A DNA stretch of 64,000 bases, from contig OY756947.1 in assembly GCA_963580275.1 (NCBI GenBank), positions 23,382,162-23,446,161 of the forward strand. Direction: 5' to 3'. The stretch is from Crataegus laevigata. Lineage: Eukaryota > Streptophyta > Magnoliopsida > Rosales > Rosaceae. The notes beneath the pieces were generated by a model. That model was not told the DNA's origin. It made no database searches and saw nothing but the letters and a program-made list of their open reading frames with translations. The translations under genes and the position numbers were made by a program. Shown here piece by piece: positions 24,563-34,919 of this stretch (position 1 is its first letter; every line of letters begins with the position of its first letter).

Positions 24563-25256
24563 GGATAAAGAGTTGTATAAGAAATACAAAAGGGGAAGAA
24601 AAGAGATGGTAAATTTGGGCCTCTCCAAACATTGGGTTGTGTTTTAGAATATGTTGTGAACTCAAACAAATGTTGAGTTTTAAAAAAGTTGAAAGTTTCA
24701 TCATAAAAGTAATTGGTAATATAGTTTTATGACCCAAGAATAGATTTTTCTATTACAAGTAGAAATAGAATTACAACTCGAAAAGGAAAAGCTATTAAAA
24801 TTACAACTAAAAAAAGAAAATGCATGGATTTGTTTGAGGAAGTAGTTCAACCTCTTATAAGCTCTTGCATGATTTGATTGCTCACCAATGTGGGACATGT
24901 ATGACATTTGGTCTTTACATGTGAGACAATCTGTTTTGATACTATAAAGAAAATTGGGGTTCCACCATAAAACCAAATGACAATATAAAGAGTAGCTCAA
25001 CCTCTTATAAGCCTTTACATAGTTTGGTCCCTCATTGATGTAGAACTTTGTCCTCACGGTGTTGAGTTTAAAAAAAAAAAAAAAAAAAAACTAAATCTAA
25101 AATCAAGGCAAAACCTATGTAATGTGCCACACCATTAACTTCTCTAAATACAACAAAAAGCCCGAATAAGTAAAATAAGAAAGTGAAAGTCACATAAACA
25201 ACAACTTTTTATGTTTTAAAATTTAGATATTCGTCAAGTGATTGCTATATCGATGC

Positions 25257-25915
25257 AACAACAACAAAACAACAATAATCAAGTCCTATCTCTTTAAGTA
25301 GGGTCAGATGTATGAATACTAGAGCACCCTTACGCTTGGTCTTGCGCCAAGTTTTCCATTTGCTCCAAGTACTTCATAATTTTTCTTATAGTCTCTTTCA
25401 AAGTCTTCATATGTCTTCCGTTCCCTTTTTTCTCCCAGCCTCCGTCTTATAGTCGCATCTTCTAAGCAAAGTATCTATAGATCTTCGGCTCACGTGTCTA
25501 AACCATCTTAACTGTTTTTCTCTCATCTTATCTTTAATTGCAACCACTCCTACTTTGCCTCGGATATCCTCGTTCTTAATCATATCCTTTCTCGTGTGCC
25601 TACACATCCAACAAAGTATTCTCATCTTCGCTACACTCATTTTTTGTACCTGTTGCTTTTTGATTGTCTAACATTTCGTGTCATAAAGCATCATTAGCTT
25701 TATTGTCGTCTTACAAAATTCTCCTTTGATATTTAGTGGTATACGATGATTGCACAACATAATCGATGCATTCTTGCACTTCATCCATCCAATTTGTATT
25801 TTATAGTTGAGATCTCCATCTAATTCTCTGTGATTTTGCAAGACAAATCCAAGATAACGAAACTCTTTGGTACTTTTATCATCCATATCCATATCTTGAT
25901 CAACATTTATGTGAA
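25257..25915 (-). mobile_element. RTE-type LINE 3' fragment
   Basis: Same family as the ADNT1-intron copy, in opposite orientation. The minus frame 25892-25668 encodes the EFRYLGFVLQ segment. The next (25640-25407) encodes MRILCWMCRHTRKD and LRWFRHV. The 3' end, at the left, has the (TTG)n-like tail, read as caacaacaacaaaacaac on the plus strand. It is 5' truncated and frame-broken. Confidence 0.82.
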
Positions 25916-26913
25916 GTGGATCTATGTCAAATCACATGTAGTCATCTATGATCACCATGATGCATCTCAAGTTGAAGTTGTTCTTGCAAACATAGCTTGA
26001 TTAATAAGTACTTTGTGCAGAGATTTTCAAGATGGATCTTCAAGTGGCTTCGAGAGATATCTCATTCTATTGAATAATTACTAGAAGATGATAGATTTCT
26101 TATTGCGCATTTTTTATATCTCCATACTCATCTACATGAACCAAACAACACATTATTGGGCCTTACAAAGCACTGAGAGATTTGAGGTGAAGTCAAAGTC
26201 CATATCCATAAGTACAAGATATCCCATGATGCCTCAAAGTTCAACGCGAAGTTTTCTAACATTTGACGTATGGTAATTATCCATACGTTTAAGCTTCTTA
26301 GGTAGTCAATGTTTATAAAACTTATTAAACAGACAAGCACATGTATATCCACCATGTATCCAACACGCATAGCATGAGACTAAACCTGACATTCGTGTCG
26401 TGTTTCTCGTGTTCGTGTCATACCAGATAGCTTAACGGGTCGTGTCGTGTAACACCTGTTAAAATAAACGGGTAATATGACCCAACCCAGAATCGACCCG
26501 TTAATATTATCAGGTAATATGACCCGACCCGTTACTCGTTAAGAGAAATATATTTTAAATCAATAAATAATGAAAATGAAAAACATAATTTGACCCCCAA
26601 AAATGTAAAACATAATAGTAAGTTAGTATATACATACCACATTGTCACATAAATACTACTTCAAAACATTAATAATAAATAATTTTTCTTTGAAGTTTAT
26701 ATGCCCCAAAATAAGAGTCTAATGAAAAAAGTATTAGTGCATACTACAAAATACAAATGTTCAAAGATATGCAAAATGAAGAGAGTTGTGTTTCAAGATT
26801 GAGGAACCTTGCACTTTTTTTACAATAAAACCCTTCAAGTTTCATCAATCACGAAGGGAAATGATATTGGAACTTTGACTTGATATATTGTCTTCAAGGG
26901 TTATATTGACGAT
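25916..26913. other. AT-rich intergenic DNA with a GACCCGTT-rich repeat
   Basis: No gene seen. At about 26396-26545 there is a cluster of gtgtcgtgt and gacccgtta motifs, of the type found in dispersed plant repeats. Class and edges could not be set. Confidence 0.4.
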
Positions 26914-27353
26914 GTTTTCCCTAAGTTTTTTCATAATCCATAAACTATAAATCTAAATTTAACCGTTGATTGTCGTTTACTTTTACGCACCATTTTTCTC
27001 ACCAATTTTTTTTTCTTTTCAGATTTTCTTTTTTTTTAAAACATGATCTCTTAGAGAATGCAAGAAGATGAACGGTTTGGATCGTTGATATTACGATGAG
27101 AGTTTTACCATTAATGAAAATATAGCTCAAAGATTATAAAGTCTCTATAAACTATATAACATGAACTCATATTTTAGTTAACCGTAAATATCAGAATGTT
27201 ATATCAACGATCCGAACCGTTCATTTTTCTACATCTGTTAAAGGATCACTTTTCAAAAAAGAAAATCTAAGAAATGAAATTTGGTGAGTAGAATAAAGTG
27301 TAAACGAAAATAGACAGTTAAATTTAGATCTAAGTGTAAACACAGAAAATTCC
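26914..27353. mobile_element. fold-back (long inverted repeat) MITE-like element
   Basis: Long imperfect inverted arms. The core atctaaatttaac (26950-26962) is matched inverted at 27317-27329. Further in, gaacggtttggatcgttgat is matched by atcaacgatccgaaccgttc. The loop is centred near 27145. There is no frame. The right edge directly abuts the gypsy LTR that starts at 27354. Confidence 0.6.
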
Positions 27354-28103
27354 TGAAACAAGAACACGTGTCTTACAAAATAATATTTGTATTTTGATGA
27401 ATTTTGGGTTACAATCTATTTAGGATTTATCCTTTGATTCTATCTTCGTAAGATATGGATTTGTTGATGGGCTGTTGATCCAAAGGGCCGTTGGGGCTTG
27501 ATTCTTGGGATGAACAGTGGTGCGGATTCGTTGATGTTGTGTTGATCCGAAGGGGCCGTTGGGGCTTGATCTTTGGATGAACAATGATGTGGATTTGTTG
27601 ATGTTGTGTTAATCCAAAGGGCCGTTGGGGCTTGATCTTAGGCTGAACAAGGATGATCTTCAGGGATTTGATGATGAACGTTGATGTTGTGTTGATTCGA
27701 AGGGCCGTTAGGGCTTGATCTTAAGATGAAAAGCGTTTCTTCAAGGGCCGTTAAGGCTTGATCTCGAAGAACGATGAACGAAGAACGAAGAACGAAGAAC
27801 GAACTTCAAGAGAATTCTCTTCCAATTTGGGAGTAGAGAAATGTGTTTGTGAATTGGTGAATGAAAAATGAATGAAATGGCTTCTTATTTATAGAATTTT
27901 CCAAGGCCTAATTTTGAATATAATATCCCATATGAAATAAGTCGTATCTGCCAGGTATTGACACGTGTCCTATTTGACGACTTTTCTGACTCATTTCAAT
28001 TTCTGTCGAATCACACGCTACGTGTAAAATTTATGTAATACACGAGCGTTGAAATTTTGACCAATCGGTCAAGATTTTATTTACCAAAATTTCAATGTCT
28101 ACA
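27354..28103 (-). repeat. 3' LTR of the Tat-like gypsy element
   Basis: On the minus strand it begins TGTAGACATTGAAATTTTGG and ends TTGTTTCA, that is TG...CA. A purine-rich gaagtggagg, a plausible polypurine tract, lies just upstream (about 28106-28117 on this strand). A TATAAATA box lies at minus 27893-27886, so U3 is short (about 210 bp). The R/U5 portion contains five copies of a 20-bp motif read on the plus strand as agggccgttggggcttgat. Confidence 0.7.
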
Positions 28104-29015
28104 AATGCCTCCACTTCAAGGCATGCTGCATACATGTGCTTGTCATGTGTAGAAGGTGCGTTTTGAAGTTTCCTCAATGTAGACGTCGATCCAAAGGGCC
28201 GTCGAGGCTTGATCTTGGATTGGGCTGGGATATTTTCAACTCTGCTAGGACGAATCGGTACGTGCATTTGTTGTGCTTGTTGACTTTCCACAGGCTTCAT
28301 CTTGAACTGGTTTGATTCAAGGGTGATGGACACTTGGTCTTGAATCAGGATTGCAATTTCTCCAAGGGCCGTTGAGGCTTGATCTTGAAGGTTGATTCAA
28401 GGATGTTGGACACTTGATCCTGAATCAGGTCTTGATTTCTCCAAGGGCCGTTGAGGCTTGATCTTGAAGGTTGATTCAAGGGTGGTGGACACTTGGTCTT
28501 GAATCGGGATTGTGATTTCTCCAAGGGCCTTTGAGGCTTGATCTTGAAGGTTGTCGGGCCACGAGCGGTTTTATATGGCAAGTGATCTTCGATTTAGCTG
28601 AGGATGAATCAGCACGTGCAGTTGTACAGCCCATGCTGCATTATTTTCTGCTTTGTTTCTTTTTCATGGCAGGCAGGCACGAGGTAGAGGTGTTGGTCTG
28701 TTTCTCTGTTCAATCTTTCCAAGTGCCGACCGATCGCTCTATTTCTTCTTGTCCCGTAGGCAAGAGCAAAGGTAAAGGAAAAACATGCCATATGATATCT
28801 TTGCCTTTGACTTTGCTGATGTGAGATACTTTTGCTTTGAAGAAGTATATTTCCACAGGTTTATTCTTGAACTGCGCTGGAAGGTTTTCTTCTGCTAGAC
28901 TTGCTAAAAGTCTGAGCTTACCCATTTATCTAGAGTTGAAGTCGATTCAAAGGTGGTGAACATTTGATCTTGAATCAGACTTGTGATTCCTTCAAGGGCC
29001 GTTGGTGGCTTGATC
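27480..29015. repeat. dispersed/tandem motif agggccgttggggcttgat, about 10 copies
   Basis: Copies lie near 27484, 27552, 27617, 27701, 27742, 28195, 28363, 28441, 28520 and 28995. The first five fall in the LTR, and the others in the region between LTR and pol. Between about 28310 and 28555 the motif is part of a tandem repeat of roughly 78 bp with three units (tgattcaagg ... acttgatcttgaatcagg). Confidence 0.88.
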
Positions 29016-30483
29016 TTGAAGGTTGGATAGACCATGAATGGCTCTACATAGCAAGTGATTTTTGTGAGTCGACTCAAGAATTTGAGGGTCAAAACAAGCC
29101 CATCAAATCCAGAGTACGTCAGATCTTGATGATATGAAATCCTTTTACTTTTGAAGAAGTAGCGGACGACCCGGCACATGTTTCATCGTGCTAGTTTCTA
29201 CATGCTTCAATGTATCATTTTCCCTTGCCTTATCTGTTTTCCTTGCAGAAGCGGCATATTCTCCAATTTTCTCTCATGCAAGTGTGGCATCTTCTCTTGC
29301 AGTATTTACCTTACTGATGCAGGAGTGGAATGCAAAAGCTAGGTAAGTAATCAGGGAAGGGTTTCCAGGCAGTCGGTTCTGGATTGGAGAGTTGATTCCA
29401 AATGCTGGCTGATTGCTCTCTTTCTCATTGTCTTGATGATATGAAATACTTTTGCTTTTGAAGAAATGGTGACGATTCACCAGCGTTGCACATCGAACCT
29501 TTGCTCTTCAGCGACGGTGCTAGGTCATCGTTGATTTTTCTGTTTCAATCATTTTGCATAGCAGAAGTGGTGCGCAACCTTTGCATTTGAATGGTGAGCC
29601 ACCACCGTATCAACTGCACTAAAGTATTTGACGAAAGAATTCGTGACCTTGACAACAGTTGAGGATGAGTGCTCGAGGGCTGTGCAAGGTAAGCAACCAG
29701 GCAAAGGTTCCGACTGATTGCGTTCTTTTTCCTTGTCTTGAAGGTGAGAACGGAGACAAGGAAAAAGACAGGGAGAAAGCGTGATATGAGATACTCTTAC
29801 TTTCGACCCTGATGATATGAGGTACTCTTGCTCTGGTGTGATTTATTCGCAGAGGTATTCTGAGGAATGAGGAATATTGAGTATTTCGAGAGGTTTTGTT
29901 GGAAATGCATCTTGGAAGAGCTCTGGCATTTTTGCAGGTCTGCCTTACCGTAAATGATAAGGGTTGGCCTATATAGGGATTTCTAAGTAACCGGTAGTGA
30001 TAATGTTTGTTTACCCTTGTCAGGGACAGTGGGTAATTTTGATTAGAATAGTAAGATTCACGCATTTTTAGACCCGTTCGTGACTTCTGCAAAGCTGAGA
30101 CAACACGTGAAGGGTGGTGACAAACCTCGATCTTTGAAGGAGCGACTTTTGAAATTTGGAGGATAGTGCTGAGCCTCTTTGATTTTGGCCCGTGACTCCC
30201 TCAAAGCCGAGATTGCACATGAAGGGTGCTAACAGATTGATCCAGAAAATTCAGCTTTTTGGAAAGGTGGTGCCTCTTCGATTTCTGAACAAACGGCTCT
30301 TCGATTTATGCGCAGGCAGCTTTTCGATTTCTGAGCAGGTGGCCTCGTTGATTCTTCTTTTTATGGAGGCATCGATTGTTTTCTAAAGCACACTTGAAAA
30401 TTGCTACTTGCAGAAGTTCCCCTCTTGTACTTTTGAGGTCTTAATTTGTCCGACCTCTTCTTTTCTTCAAAAACCTTCGAAAA
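28104..30483. other. long spacer of the gypsy element, repeat-rich
   Basis: No credible gene. Besides the 20-bp motif it holds several copies of a tgatatgaaatacttttgct motif (28800, 29130, 29440, 29780, 29815) and cgatttctgagcag repeats just before the ORF at 30484. Segments at about 28550-28620 and 28845-28880 are matched, inverted, near 60570-60640 inside the copia element. Confidence 0.7.
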
Positions 30484-31098
30484 ATGTCTTGCCCATCTGA
30501 CCGTCGCCTTGACTTGAATGCCGGGGAAGAGGCTGTGATGTATTCTCCGGACAACGTATGACACCCATCATTTTTATCCCCGAACGGTCCTCTTACGGTT
30601 GAGGATTCGGTTATGAAGAATGATATAACAGCCACGGTGGTGGCTAGAAATCTTCTCACCCCCAGAGACAACATGGTGCTTTCCAAGAGGTCCGATGAGC
30701 TGGCTGTCCAGAACTCCTTGGTCTTTAGCGTCCAGTGCACGGGCTCTGTGTCGAACATGGGCCAACGCCTTCTTGCTCGTACTCGTCAAGTTGAATCCTT
30801 GATGGCTGAGGTTACGAGCCTTAAGCAAGAGATTAGAGAGCTTAAGCATGAAAATAGGGAGTTGCACATGCTTGCCAACAGCTACTCGACAAGCATGAAG
30901 AAGAAGCTTGATCAGCTGCATGAATATGATAGTCGGATTCAAAGTGATCATCAGATGTTTATGGCTTTGTTCAAGAGGCATCTTTTGTCGTCGTCCTCTA
31001 CAGCTTCGCCAAGTGTTGAGGCTCCAGATAATCAAACTCCCGTGCCTCGTCTTTCTGCAGTTCCGCCGAGTAATGAGGCTTCTCATGACCGTCCTTGA
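30484..31098 (+). pseudogene. antisense coiled-coil ORF, copy A (one nonsense codon)
   Basis: This is a 204-codon frame beginning MSCPSDRRLDLN and ending with a proline/serine-rich tail. It is on the strand opposite to the gypsy pol and between pol and the 3' LTR. Residues about 95-150 (RTRQVESLMAEV and following) have leucine/valine heptads and charged positions, predicting a coiled coil. There is no membrane segment or known catalytic motif. It is interrupted by TGA at codon 26 (30559-30561), where copy B (58927-59538) has TGG; otherwise the frame is open. The two copies differ by one codon in length and are roughly three-quarters identical by eye, with many K/R, D/E and V/I exchanges. Extra antisense ORFs are known in Tat-lineage elements (for example Grande), which is my preferred reading. 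The function is unknown. Confidence 0.75.
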
Positions 31099-31247
31099 AG
31101 AGTCCCTCCTGTTTGCACAAATTTATGTTTTTTTTTTGTGACATGTAGAATACCAACTTATGTAATCTTTCAGATAAATAAATAAAATAAAATTTATTTT
31201 ACAAAATGTATTTTTTTAATGTGGTGTTTTTTGATACCACATATTTC

Positions 31248-31251
<4 letters not shown>

Positions 31252-31291
<40 letters not shown>

Positions 31292-31356
31292 AATATATGT
31301 ACACACACGCACGACATAATAACTTCCTTTACTTTTTCTCCTTTTTTTATTTTTAT

Positions 31357-31390
<34 letters not shown>
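31252..31390. repeat. two (AT)n microsatellites
   Basis: AT runs at about 31252-31283 and 31363-31388, separated by a T-rich stretch. They make open frames of alternating Y and I residues that are not coding. Confidence 0.95.
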
Positions 31391-31396
<6 letters not shown>

Positions 31397-31639
31397 TCTC
31401 TTTTTCTTTTGCTTTCGGTGGCTGGCACCACCACTTCCCATTTCTTTGTTTCTTTCTCTGTGTCATGCACCATCATTATTTGCTCTTTTTTATGCTTTTC
31501 CTGCACATGGTGCCCATGCACCCAGATCCATTTTCACTTGTGCCAGCAAATTTTGCTCCATCATCCTCATTTTTTTATTATATTTTTTTTTGTATAAATT
31601 TGGACGATTGACTGAGGAATTTTGCAGGGAAGGACGAAG

Positions 31640-31760
31640 ACGAACGGAGGTGTAGGAGTCAACGGGGACGAAGCTTGAGGCAGATCGAAGCGTGGAGCTT
31701 CACGACTGGCTAGTCGTTTGACGGCGGTCGTTGACGTTCTTCGTGATGGTGGTCAGAGTG
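31640..31760. repeat. diverged outlying unit of the 100-bp minisatellite
   Basis: The block agcttcacgactggctagtc, followed by a gacggcggtc segment and a ttcttcgtgatgg segment, matches the 100-bp unit at 33751-34409, about 2 kb away. The DNA between was therefore probably inserted into, or acquired next to, this repeat region. Confidence 0.65.
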
Positions 31761-31969
31761 ACAAACCTGTTGTAGAGAAAGGAGGTCCATGGAAGGGAGG
31801 AGCTTGCAAAGAAGCTGCAGCCGGTGGAGATGTGGGTAAGCATAGACGAAGGCGACGCTAGGCACTGCGGTGAAGGAAGATGGAGCAGAAGACGATGTCG
31901 AGCAACTGCTGTGGTGGAGATGGTGAAGTCAGAGGAGAGGCAGATGGAGGAAGGGAGACGCAGTGGTGC

Positions 31970-33437
31970 TCATGGTGGAGGAGGAGTCGTGGTGTTCAAG
32001 AAGCCTTGCAAGTTCTTGTCACAAGCCCCGTTGTCATTGGCATACTCCAAAACGTAAACTGGTGTCCCTTTCAGCCCCGCTTCGTTTAGCTCCAGCACTG
32101 ACTTTCCGGCAGCGACGATGTCTCTAATACATTTGGAAAGTGATGCAAGCAGTGTAAAACCGCGCTGCATACGGCCATGCCTACATTCTTTTCTGTATTG
32201 GCAGAAGGTGAGGTTTCGAGTTTCAATCTCATCTGAAAATGGTAGAAACCCAAGTCAGACTTGCTCCAGAACTGGCAGCTGCAATAGTATGGCCTGGTTT
32301 CACCTTCTCGCTTCTCACAGGTCATCCAATGCCAACGGTATGGAACCAGCGCTCGTGTTGTCATAGTTTGCCAAGTTTGAAATCACTTGTTCTGATGGGA
32401 TTTGCATGCGAGTAGAAACTCAAAGCCGAAGATCCTTCGCCCTACTTTTTTACGTGAAACAGCCATGGGTGTCTTGATCAATTTCTGGGAGGAGGAGAAG
32501 ACTGGGATCATAGTAGATTTCTCAATTTGGGAAAGTGGGTCGGGCCTTGATCCCAAGCTCTAGAAGCTGCACATGAACCATACACGTGAGTTGAGATCTT
32601 GAGACAAGCGATCCGAGCGCGAGGTCGAGACGACCGAGTCGGTGGCGGCGGAGTTCGAGAAGCTCCGGGGATCCATGGAAAAAGAGCACTTGTGGGCCTG
32701 TTCCGATTGAAATAGAAGCCCAGATCTTATAGCGGCAATCAACTTTGCAAACCTTATTGATGCTGATTATGGAGAAGTCGAAGATAGTGAATCTCTCTGC
32801 ACACCCACGCTTCCTCCGGCAAGGGGTGTGCCTTCATAGTTTGGCGATGTCGACTTCGAACAAGCTGCAGTTCTCAAAGCGGCCGAAGACGTAGACGTAG
32901 TTGATTGATTGAGCCTTGCAGAGCTTGCCGTCGATCCAACCCATGCGACATAAATCAGAAACTTGAGCGGCTTCTCGACGCCGTGGGAATTAAAGAGAGA
33001 GATTGATGCGGCTGATGAGGCAACAAAGACCATGAAGTAGGAGCCAGGACAGCGTCGCCGGCGACTTGCCGTTAGATGAAGAGTCCAAATGCACTGATCC
33101 CTTAAAGCTATTACTCTGTCGGGTGAGGTAGGTTCGGGTAAGTGTTTAAAGGCAAGCTCTCAAACACGAAAACACAAGTCGCAGTTAAGCAAATCTCGAA
33201 CGATTCGAAGCAGGGCTTGCAGGAATTCGTGTTGGGAATCGCCAGCATTGGGTGGAATTCGACTAGAGAAATTGTTTTCGTCGAAAAGAAGCTTCTGGAC
33301 GTCAGAGAAGTTGCCTGATGGTGGTTTTGGGCCTTTGAAAAGTAAGGGTGGGTGTATGGAGTAAAATAGGGTGAGACTTGGGCTGGATTTGGGAAGATGG
33401 GCCAAAACAATTGCATCTTTTTTTTTTGTGTGAACAC
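31970..33437 (-). other. possible captured host-gene fragments in the gypsy spacer
   Basis: Balanced, codon-like base composition, unlike the AT-rich surroundings, with several minus-strand segments that look like real protein: 32170-31970 (TLLASLSKCIRDIVAAGKS, KGTPVYVLEYAND), about 33033-32840 (a segment ending near LFEVDIAKL in another frame), and about 33340-33160 (KLLFDENNFSS, GDSQHEFLQALL). Frames change between segments, and stops occur. I do not recognise the source genes. The segments are inside the element between minisatellite units, which suggests transduced sequence. They may come from more than one gene. Confidence 0.45.
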
Positions 33438-33705
33438 ATAAAATATATGTATTCATTTTTTTTTTGTATATACATGAAACATATGTATTTAATGAGAAAT
33501 AGTATCTTTTTTTTTTCAAATACATGGTAACAACACTTTTTTTTTCTTTTGTGAATATATAAGCATTCCTTTTTTTTTCATTTTTTTTTTCAAATACATA
33601 AAACATATGTATTATGATTTTTTCTTTCTTTTTTTTTTGGTAATAAACATATGTATTCATTTCTTTTCTTTTTTTTGACAGGTGCTCTTAATATTCATGA
33701 ATTTC
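33438..33705. other. T-rich low-complexity spacer
   Basis: Repeated acatatgtatt/tttttttttc blocks with no gene. The frames here are driven by composition. Confidence 0.75.
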
Positions 33706-34409
33706 CTTGCTGTTTTGACAAAGTTAGCAGGATGTGGATGCAAAGTGTTGAGCTTCGTGACCGGCTAGTCATTTGACGGCGATCACTGAAGTTCTTCACC
33801 GGCCTTGCTGTTTGTGACAGAGTGAGCAAGACATGGGTCCAACTGTGTTGAGCTTCGTGACCGGCTAGTCGTTTGACAACGGTCATTGAAGTTTTTCACC
33901 AACCTTGCTATTTGTGACGAAGCGAGCATGACGTGGGTGCAATTGTGTTGAGCTTCGTGACCGGCTAGTCATTTGATGACGGTTACTGAAGTTCTTCACC
34001 GGCCTTGCTGTTTGTGACGGAGCGAGCATGACGTAGGTGTAACTGTGTTGAGCTTCGTGACCGGCTAGTCGTTTGACGGCGGTCACTGAAGTTCTTCACC
34101 GCCCTTGCTGTTTGTGACGGAGCGAGCAAGACGTGGGTGCAACTGTGTTGAGCTTCGTGACCGGCTAGTCGTATGACGACAGTCACTTAAGTTCTTCACC
34201 GCCCTTGCTGTTTGTGACGGAATGAGCAAAACGTGGGTGCAACTGTGTTGAGCTTCATGACCGACTAGTCGTTTGACGGCAGTCATTGAAGTTCTTCACT
34301 GGCCTTGCTATTTGTGACGGAGCAAGCAGGACGTGGGTGTAACTGTGTTGAGCTTCGTGACTGGCTAGTCATTTGACGGTGGTCACTAAAGTTCTTCACC
34401 GGCCTTGCT
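33706..34409. repeat. 100-bp minisatellite, 7 units
   Basis: The landmark agcttcgtgaccggctagtc (with small changes) recurs at exactly 33751, 33851, 33951, 34051, 34151, 34251 and 34351. A partial unit precedes it, and the last unit is cut at about 34409. No length change is seen between units, only substitutions. It lies in the spacer between gypsy pol and 3' LTR, where Tat-lineage elements are known to carry variable tandem repeats. Confidence 0.96.
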
Positions 34410-34914
34410 CATGAAGGTGACGTTGTCGTGCACATTGACTTTGCCGTTTGCCGTTATTGCTTGGAGCCTGATCTAGTGCATCATTTTTACCTTGCAGGGT
34501 TGTGCGGAAGGCTGTACTAGGGTTTCATTGTGTAGTGCCTTTTGATCACAGTTTTCCCTTGGTGGTGCACTATCGTGTGGTGCTGTGCAAGAGACTGCAC
34601 TAGAGCCTCGTTGTGTAGTACCTTTCGGTCACAACTTTCCTTGGAGGTGACGTTGCCGTGCACATCAACGTTGTTGCTCAAACTTTGTGGCTGGTTTCTT
34701 CTTCGTCGTTGTGGCTTCGTCATTGTCATCCTTCAACGCTCACGAGATTTCTCTCGCATGTCTTTTGCTCGTCTTTGTAACAAACTTTGTAGCTACATTC
34801 TTCCTTCAAAGAAATGAAGCATTTACATTGATGATATGACTATACTTGAAGTTTTGAAGTTTCAAGTTGCCTACGTACCCTTCTAACAAAAGAGATCAAG
34901 TCATAACGTAGTTC
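34410..34914. other. rest of gypsy spacer left of the solo LTR
   Basis: Contains an imperfect duplication of about 100 bp (tgtgtagtgccttttgatca near 34531 and tgtgtagtacctttcggtca near 34613, each followed by a gaggtgacgttg-like block). No gene seen. Confidence 0.6.
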
Positions 34915-34919
34915 AAGGA

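Noticed and set aside
31199..31611. Frames rich in alternating Y and I
   Set aside because: Translation of (AT)n microsatellites and T-rich DNA.
33695..34286. Series of 67-aa minus-strand frames starting every 100 bp
   Set aside because: They are produced by the 100-bp minisatellite. Each unit restarts the frame because 100 is not a multiple of three. No independent coding evidence.
33706..34409. CRISPR-like array (regular repeats)
   Set aside because: The whole 100-bp unit is repeated with no unique spacers, and the window is plant nuclear DNA.
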